From NCBI GenBank assembly GCA_016714985.1, contig JADKBS010000055.1, forward strand, positions 1 through 6,563: DNA of 6,563 nucleotides, in the 5' to 3' direction. The stretch's first letter is position 1; the number at the start of each line of letters is the position of its first letter. This stretch comes from Saprospiraceae bacterium. GTDB lineage: Bacteria > Bacteroidota > Bacteroidia > Chitinophagales > Saprospiraceae. Below the pieces are notes generated by a model. The model made no database searches. It was not told the origin of the DNA and worked only from the letters and a program-made list of their open reading frames with translations. Position numbers and translations under genes: made by a program. Shown piece by piece: positions 1-5,241 of the stretch.

Positions 1-558
1 TTGGAGCAGGAATCCATCACCAACGCCAACGACATCGCCCAATTGGAGGTAATCTGCAAGGCTCACCAAACGGAGGTGGAAAAGCTGCACGAAGAGACTT
101 CCACACTGACCAGCGAAACGCAGTCAAACAAGGAGACCACCGACAACTACGTGAAGCAGGTGGACGCCGCCTACGAAGACATCCAAGAGACCTTGGGGAG
201 TATCAAACAAGCGCTGACTGATACGAAAGAGACTGCCAAGACGAAAACCAAGCCATCAAGCATATCGAAGAGGAATGTGGTAACGACCGCAAGGAAATTG
301 GCGAATTGAAAATACAGTGCGAACACGACCGAGCCGACGCACATCAGGCAATGTTGGACGCCAAGTACGAGCACCAACGGGCGACCGATGAGGCGAATGA
401 AGCCTCTCATGAAAGTGATCGGGCAAAGAATGAAGCCAACGAAGCAGCGGGTCATGCAACCAATGCTCAAGGTTACGAAACTCAAGCCCAGGTACATGAA
501 CAGCGCCCAAGAAGCTGCACAAGCTGCTTGGAACGCTGCCAGCAACATCGGAGGTTAA
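1..558 (+). CDS. Coiled-coil-like protein, 5' end outside window, two frameshifts
   Basis: I do not recognise this family. The frame is open at base 1, so the TTG there may be an internal Leu codon. The frame runs to about base 240, continues one frame back (reading DENQAIKHIEEECGN, then GELKIQCEHDRADAHQAML) and shifts again near 506-508 to end NAASNIGG with TAA at 556-558. One missing G at 240 and one extra C at 506-508 would restore a continuous 185-residue C-terminal part. The product is rich in Glu, Ala, Gln, Lys and Asp, has no Pro in the restored frame and no hydrophobic membrane segment, and looks like long helix or coiled coil. The last third is Ala/Asn/His-rich and holds a 14-residue repeat. 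A strong terminator follows 28 bases after the stop. A structural or filament-like role is possible but unproven. A genuinely decayed gene is the alternative. Confidence 0.7.
387..470 (+). repeat. Two 14-residue (double-heptad) coding repeats
   Basis: Bases 387-428 encode DEANEASHESDRAK and 429-470 encode NEANEAAGHATNAQ. Both share the core EANEA at the same offset and have small or charged residues in the same places. Fourteen residues equal two heptads, which suits a coiled coil that grew by internal duplication. The DNA copies have diverged, so this is an old coding repeat and not a fresh tandem duplication. Confidence 0.5.
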
Positions 559-585
559 CTGATGCACCCTTCCAAAAATCCTATC

Positions 586-628
586 AAAAACGGCTGCCAG
601 ACTTGTTCTGGACAGCCGTTTTTCTTTT
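586..628 (+). terminator. Strong intrinsic terminator of the coiled-coil gene
   Basis: An 11-bp perfect stem pairs AAAAACGGCTG (586-596) with CAGCCGTTTTT (613-623). It is extended inside by CCAG/CTGG with one bulged A, around the loop ACTTGTT. A T-rich tail follows (TTTTTCTTTT, 619-628). The A-run before the stem gives a T-run on the other strand, so the hairpin could also stop transcription arriving from the minus strand. It lies 28 bases after the stop of the plus-strand gene. Confidence 0.9.
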
Positions 629-662
629 AGGTAGGTCAGAAAGTTGGTTTGAGGAGATTTTT

Positions 663-700
663 AAAAAACAGCCCCTGCATCACATTCGGAGGTAGGGGCT
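663..700 (-). terminator. Intrinsic terminator of the sensor-regulator operon
   Basis: Read on the minus strand, AGCCCCT (700-694) pairs with AGGGGCT (676-670) as a 7-bp stem with a 17-base loop. One G and then six T follow (668-663). It starts 35 bases beyond the regulator stop, the expected place for the end of the minus-strand operon. Confidence 0.85.
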
Positions 701-734
701 TCGCAACAAAATACGAATCTGGTTTTTTAGAGGG

Positions 735-1568
735 TCACCGACCCAGAAGACTTTTTATCAAACCGATTATATGGTTGTTACTCCGCTCAAGGTTGCTGTA
801 TGCTTTATTGTCTGACAAATACTGCCTGAACGCCTGTCCGCCCCGCCGGGCAGCTTTCACCTGCAAACCGTTGTTCAGCGTGAGCGTCAGGCTGGCATGG
901 TTGTACTGCTTCACGCAGTCAAGGTTGACTACCATGCTGTTACTGATTTGAAAAAAATGATGCTCGGCAGTTAACAGGCGGCTGTAGTGACCGAGGTTTT
1001 TTACGGCGGTCAGCTTCGAACCGTCCCGCAAATGCACGTGCGTTATCACGCCGTCGGCCTCTAAGCGAACGATGTCGGTTACCCATGCGAACTCGACCAC
1101 TCCTCTCAGTAGGTGAAAAGCAATTCGCTGGCTCTTTTCCGATTGTTGCAAATGCTCGAGCAGGAGCTCGATTTGGCGGTTGTATTGCTTTTGGTCCAAG
1201 CGTTTAGCAGCTTTCTCAACGGCTTTTGTCAGTTTTTCCGCCTCGATGGGCTTATTGATAAAATCGAGCGCTGAAAATTCGATGGCACGGGTTACATTTT
1301 CAAAGGAGCCATGCCCAGTGACAAAAACGATTTCAAACCGGATTGCATCTTCGGCATGAAGCCGTTCGAGGAGGTCGAAAGAGGTTTCTTTGTCCAATTG
1401 AATATCCAAAAATACCAAGTCGGGCTGCATGGATTTGACCAATTGATAGCCCCCCTCCACATTTTCCGCCTCGCCCAGCAATTGGACCTGCGGGCATTCC
1501 GATACCAGCAGTTTTTTCAGGGTTTCCCGGTTGTCAAGGGTGTCTTCGACTATTATAGCTTTTATCAT
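735..1568 (-). CDS. LytTR-family response regulator
   Basis: This is a 277-residue DNA-binding response regulator, intact from ATG to TGA. Residues 1-120 form a receiver domain: acidic pair E8/D9, phosphoacceptor D55 in LVFLDIQL, switch residue T84 in FVTGHGS, and K106 in the conserved KP step (FINKPIE). A helical linker (about 120-150) leads to a LytTR DNA-binding domain (about 160-262). That domain has the family pattern DIVRLEADGVITHVHLRDG, then NLGHYSRLL, then the FQISNSMVVNL block. Length is normal for the AlgR/LytR type. The ATG lies six bases after the TAA of the upstream sensor gene, so the two are probably co-transcribed and translationally coupled; no Shine-Dalgarno is evident, as is usual in Bacteroidota. 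It should take phosphate from that kinase. Target promoters cannot be told from this window. Confidence 0.95.
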   Translation of the reverse strand: MIKAIIVEDTLDNRETLKKLLVSECPQVQLLGEAENVEGGYQLVKSMQPDLVFLDIQLDKETSFDLLERLHAEDAIRFEIVFVTGHGSFENVTRAIEFSALDFINKPIEAEKLTKAVEKAAKRLDQKQYNRQIELLLEHLQQSEKSQRIAFHLLRGVVEFAWVTDIVRLEADGVITHVHLRDGSKLTAVKNLGHYSRLLTAEHHFFQISNSMVVNLDCVKQYNHASLTLTLNNGLQVKAARRGGQAFRQYLSDNKAYSNLERSNNHIIGLIKSLLGR

Positions 1569-1574
1569 CGCTCG

Positions 1575-4500
1575 TTATTCTTTGATTTTTATGCTGACCG
1601 TCGTGCCACCACCTAGGCGGTCTTCTGTGTGAATCGAAATATCGTAGCCCAATTCGTTCAAAATCGCTGCTCGTTCCTGTACCAACCGTGAGCCGTGCGA
1701 CTTGTATATTTTATGGGAACGTTGTTGATTTCAGCTGCCCGTTCTCTTCCAACTCCGTCATCTTGGATGCGAACGACCAGCCCGTCGGCAATTTTGGAAA
1801 AAGAAATCTCAAGGTGCCCGATTTCGCCCGATTCTAAGTAAAGTAGCCCGTGTTTGATGGCATTCTCCACAAAAGGTTGCACAATCATGGGAGGAATTGC
1901 CGTAGAGGAGGGATTGACTCCTTCACCGACGATGATTTCATAGTCGAACTTGCCCGGTTTTTGGAGCATTTCGAATTCTACATACAGTTGGAGCAACTCG
2001 ATTTCCTGCTCTAATGGAATGTCATTTTGCTCCATGCCCCTGCCTGGCGGGGCACTGCTCACGGAAGAATCAAGAAAGCGTCGAATGAGTTTCGACAGGT
2101 TCACCAAATGCCGATTGGCTTCCATGGCGTCGGCATTGAGTATCCGGTTTTGCATTGCCCCAAGTACGTTGAAAATGAAATGCGGGTTGATTTGCGCTTG
2201 GAGGGTTTGCACCTGAAGGTATTTGATGAGGCGTTCGCTGTCCTCCTGTTTTTTACGCAACTTCGCATCCCTTTGGCGAAAAAAGTACCAAATCAACCCG
2301 GCTGCGGCGGCTATCAATAGCAGTCGAAACCACCACGTTGCCCACCAAGGAGCACTGATAGTGATTGGGAAAACCAACCCCGTATCATTCCAAACGCCGT
2401 CATTATTACTGCCCTTCAAATGAAATGAATAATTGCCCGGCGCCAGGTTGGTATAAACTGCCCGGCGATTAGTAGTAGCTATACACCAGTCTTTTTCAAA
2501 GCCTTCCAAATAATACTGAAACTGGTTTTCCGAAGGATTGCTCAAATCTAAAGCAGTTACTTCAAAAGCTAAGTTTTTCTGGTCATGCGATAACTTGATG
2601 CCTTCACTTGGAAGCCCCGCCTCTGCTCCGTTTATGTAAAATTCGCTCACCGCAAGCAACGGCATGTGCGGATTGCTCCAAAGGCTGTCCGGGTGAAAGA
2701 GGTTGAAACCATTTGGGCCGCCAAAAGCCATCAGTCCAGTTTTGCTTTTGGAAGCGGCGTTCAGGCTGAATTGGTTACCCTGCAAGCCGTCGCTGCTGTT
2801 GTAAACGGCAGTAACCATGCCCTTTTCCGGGTCGAAGCGGCAAATACCCTCATTGGTTGCCACCCACAGGTTGTCGTGGTCATCCTCCAATATGCTGTTA
2901 ATCAACTCATTGGGAAAGCCTTCCCGGCTGCCGAACTTTCGGAAAACGCCCTTTTCCCGGTCGAGCGCCAAGTGCAACCCGCTGCCAGATCCTATCCAGA
3001 GGCGTTTTTTACTGTCTTCCAAAAAACAGGTTGCCTGTCCGTGCTGAAGCTTCGTATTGTCAGCCCTGTCCGGCAAAAATTGGTGAAAGCACCGATGTTT
3101 GGGATGCCGCAGTGATTGTTGTCCATGCAGGAATAACAAGTCGTACCAAACGCATCGCCCTGGCTCAAGTCTAATTTTTGCACCCCTTTTTCATCCGAAT
3201 TGCCCAACCAAAGTATCCCCTGCTCATCTATCCATAGCACCAAAGTCAGCGGGGACAAAAAACCTTTCTGCTTTGCATGTTCGTAGTTTTCCTGGTTGCC
3301 AAAGCAGAAAGTGGTGAATTCACCAGAGTCAAGGTTGTACCTTTGAAGAAATCCGCCCCAGTTCGCATAGTAAATGTTGCCTCCGTGATACTGTTGCAGG
3401 GACGAGATAAAAAAGTTGTTCCACCCAAGTTCTTGCTTCTCTTTTTCGCTAAAGTTAGAAAAATGCAGTAGCTCGAAGCGCTGCCGTTCCATGTCGAAAT
3501 AGTCAAGTGGCATGCCCCAGTAAGCTAGATAAAGCCGATTGGCGACAGTGTCTTCTGCTATGGCTTTTATCCAGTTGTAATTGCCTTGTACACCCGGATA
3601 AGTGGGTTGCCGGAAGGTTTTGAAAATACGTTGCTTCCGGTCAAGCAGGAGGTTTAACCCCTTATTAGTTCCGACCCATAGCTGGTCGTTTTTGTCAAAA
3701 TGAAGGGCTTCCACGGTTTTGCCAGCTAAGTTGGCAGTGTCGGGAAAAATGCGGCTAAACGACTCGAATTTGTGCTTGGATGGAGAGTAGCGACAAAGCC
3801 CGGCGTCCTGTGTGCCTACCCACTCGTTCCCGGCATTGTCTTCCAATACGCATCGAGTAATTTTAGTGGGCAAACTGGCAGGGTCACGTTCATCCGTAAC
3901 ATATCGCCGATGGGCGTTCTCATCTTGCAAACCGAGGCGTAGCGGGAAAGCCCACACCAGCCAGCCAACCAAAGTACGATTCCTGACTGTGTAGTTCATT
4001 CCTTGATAGAACCTCCACAGGGTCTTGCTTTTCCGATTGTTTTTTTCGAGAGTCGAAGTGCAGCAACTCCCCGTCCTGCCTGCCAAACCAAATTACACCG
4101 TCCCTATCAGTCAGCAACTTGTTGCTGCCCAACGTCCAACTGGCGGCAACTGTGTCAAAGAGGACGTTGAGTTTTTCTGTTTTGCAATCATAATTGAAAA
4201 TGGCGCTTCTAACCAACTGCACACCTAAACTATCTTTTAGTAATTCGTTCGAAACGCCAACGACCTTTCCACTGGAATTAACGGTGAACCGTCCTCCTTC
4301 TTCAAAAGGAATTTTGAGTAAAAAAAATTGCTTGCGGGAAATGTCGAAAGCCAAATTGTTGCCATCTATCCAGATGATGTCATCCTTGTCTATCACCATG
4401 CTGGCAGGGTTGGTGTTAATGCGCCCTTGGCAAAGCGTATCCAAATAAGTTTCGATAGTGTTTGTTTCTGGGTCAATTTCACTAAGCCCTGATGTGCAAA

Positions 4501-4902
4501 GCACCCAGATGTGTCCTCTGCCTTGTCTTCTACTTGGAGTGTGTTACTTTGAAGCAACGACTGGGGATTGGATTCCTCATGGCGATATTGCTTAAACTGG
4601 TAGCCGTCGTAACGGTTAAGCCCGTCGTCCGTACCGACCCAGAGGAAGCCACGGCTGTCTTGAAAAATACAACTGATGAAGTTGCTGCAAAGACCATCTT
4701 CCACGGAGAACCGGTCGAATGCCATCCGTAACGGAGGTTGCTTTTGGGCATCGAAAGTATCGGAAACCTCTTTAAGGGCATGTGCCAAGTTTTTTGGAAG
4801 CGTTTTTTGCTTCGAACAACTAAAAAGCCATACCCCCAACAGTAAGTGAAGAAAAACTGCTGGATAGTAAATTATCGCCCCTAAGGAATTGGTCTTGCTC
4901 AT
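1575..4902 (-). CDS. Propeller/Y_Y_Y sensor histidine kinase (LytS type), four frameshifts
   Basis: The gene reads as one protein only after four single-base corrections, near 4515, 3944-3949, 3075-3079 and 1702. The corrected length is 1109 residues. Residues 1-29 (MSKTNSLGA to LFSC) look like a signal or lipoprotein sequence. About a dozen propeller repeats follow, such as GFLWVGTDDGLNRYDG, DQLWVGTNKGLN and RLWIGSGSGL. Next comes a Y_Y_Y domain (about 2354-2557; QYYLEGFEKDW, YTNLAPGNYSFHLKGSNNDG), then one transmembrane helix (about 2279-2341) followed by RQRDAKLRKKQ. The His_kinase domain has LQAQINPHFIFN with phosphoacceptor His at 2180-2182 (reconstructed His908). The ATPase domain has IPPMIVQPFVENAIKHG and IQDDGVGRERA. 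The restored C-terminus reads KSHGSRLVQERAAIL and then LGGGTTVSIKIKE. The ATG at 4902 was chosen because it begins the signal sequence; 86 open codons upstream show no recognisable domain. The receiver partner follows six bases later. Confidence 0.92.
1702..1703 (-). other. Frameshift near kinase C-terminus
   Basis: The frame carrying the ATPase domain stops early at 1658, but the next frame gives SHGSRLVQERAAIL and a normal kinase ending at 1575. Adding one A to the AA pair here restores KYTKSHGSRLV. The SHG-x-x-L-x-x-ER pattern is typical of the end of LytS-type kinases, which places this junction well. Confidence 0.8.
2035..2054. repeat. GC-rich palindrome in kinase linker
   Basis: TGCCCC (2035-2040) pairs with GGGGCA (2049-2054) around eight bases that are themselves nearly self-complementary. 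In the kinase it encodes the stretch SAPPGRGM, between the His-bearing helices (RRFLDSS) and PLEQEIELLQLYVEFE. Related kinases usually have a shorter link here, so this may be a small inserted repeat. That comparison is from memory of the family. Confidence 0.4.
3075..3079 (-). other. Frameshift in propeller region at a T-run
   Basis: One frame reads GIPNIGAFTNF and then degenerates. The adjacent frame continues LPDRADNTKLQHGQATCFLE, a clear propeller repeat. The join falls in a run of five T on the coding strand; six T would give the continuous FTNFLPDRADN. This is the best-located of the sensor frameshifts. Confidence 0.85.
3920..3990 (-). other. Frameshift in propeller region, exact base unsure
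   Basis: Upstream the frame reads SRNELHSQESYFGWL. Downstream a different frame reads DENAHRRYVTDERDPASLPT and carries on through several repeats. The shift needs one extra base (or two missing). Removing one base from the TTTCCC stretch (3944-3949) gives GFPLRLGLQDENAH, but the flanking residues are too poorly conserved to fix the site. Confidence 0.65.
4515..4516 (-). other. Frameshift in N-terminal propeller repeat
   Basis: The signal-sequence frame runs to LQVEDKAE and then loses meaning. The next frame gives GHIWVLCTSGLSEIDPET, a typical propeller repeat. GAG GGA in place of GAGGA on the coding strand, one extra G in a GG pair, restores KAEGHIWVLCTSGL. Confidence 0.8.
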
Positions 4903-4908
4903 TTCCGC

Positions 4909-4916
4909 CAAATTTA
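4909..4916 (-). promoter_or_regulatory. Possible Bacteroidota -7 box of the sensor operon
   Basis: The minus strand carries TAAATTTG, an exact match to the Bacteroidota -7 consensus TAnnTTTG, with a TTG 17 bases upstream as a weak -33 element. The box ends only six bases before the chosen ATG, so transcription would begin at or next to the start codon and the message would be nearly leaderless. This could be chance in AT-rich sequence. Confidence 0.25.
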
Positions 4917-5075
4917 GCAATAAGTTGTATTCCCAATGAGCAAAAGAAACAATTGGTTGGAAATTCAAATAACTGGTCGGAAGTGATGTAAATCTGGAGT
5001 GATATGGAATTTTTACTACGTTGCTTTTGAGGTTGGACACACCTACAATATAACGTGAGTTGGAGATTCTAACCC

Positions 5076-5094
5076 AAAAACTCAGTCGTGAGCT
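5076..5094 (-). terminator. Weak terminator-like hairpin after DUF3987 gene
   Basis: On the minus strand AGCTCA, loop CGAC, TGAGTT forms a short stem (one G-T pair), continuous with a run of five T (5080-5076). It sits about 130 bases beyond the DUF3987 stop and could separate that gene from the sensor operon. The stem is short, so efficiency is doubtful. Confidence 0.3.
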
Positions 5095-5171
5095 ATGAAA
5101 AAGGCTCTCTGAGAACTCTGAAAACGTATTCATTCCATCAAAGCAATTGCTATAACTCAAGTAAATCTATC

Positions 5172-5228
5172 CAAAGTGACGAACTTGACAAACTGCCAAA
5201 GTCCCACTTTGTCAACTTCCTCACTTTG
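5172..5228. repeat. 21-bp inverted repeat over the DUF3987 stop codon
   Basis: Arms 5172-5192 and 5208-5228 are complementary at 19 of 21 positions around a 15-base centre. The centre can form its own competing hairpin, CAAAGT-CCC-ACTTTG (5197-5211). The DUF3987 stop (5221-5223) lies in the right arm. There is no T-run, so it is not a standard terminator. It could stabilise the mRNA end, or be a leftover of repeat expansion or of a mobile-element edge. Confidence 0.65.
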
Positions 5229-5241
5229 TCAACTTTGTCAC
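5205..5241. repeat. Direct repeats of CACTTTGTCAACTT at DUF3987 3' end
   Basis: The 14-mer occurs at 5205-5218 and again at 5222-5235 (period 17), with a shorter copy ACTTTGTCAC at 5232-5241. On the coding strand the units read as Thr-Lys codons and give the C-terminal tail KVTKLTK. The copy beyond the stop suggests that the repeat tract extends past the present gene end. Confidence 0.7.

Larger units (their letters stand above)
4903..5220. other. Gene-free spacer between sensor operon and DUF3987 gene
   Basis: These 318 bases are AT-rich compared with the DUF3987 gene. The sensor frame stays open back to 5160, but the translation there has no recognisable domain or repeat. I see a weak terminator-like hairpin (5076-5094), an isolated 10-bp palindrome AGCAATTGCT (5142-5151), an inverted repeat next to the DUF3987 stop, and a candidate -7 box. 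I see no RNA gene. Confidence 0.6.

Noticed and set aside
225..245. Programmed -1 ribosomal frameshifting in the first gene.
   Set aside because: There is no X-XXY-YYZ slippery heptamer followed by a clear structure at the join, and a compensating opposite shift follows 270 bases later, which fits indel error better.
306..695. An open frame reading through the terminator at 586-628, with a C-terminus ending FKKQPLHHIRR.
   Set aside because: The restored coiled-coil frame ends at 558 before the terminator. The extra residues come from translating the frameshifted tail and hairpin sequence.
5142..5151. Isolated palindrome AGCAATTGCT in the spacer as a possible operator.
   Set aside because: It is a single 10-bp site without a second copy or any link to the LytTR regulator, which normally binds spaced direct repeats.
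4903..5160. Extending the sensor start to the ATG at 5160.
   Set aside because: The 86 added residues have no domain or signal sequence, and they would bury the hydrophobic signal segment that starts at 4902.
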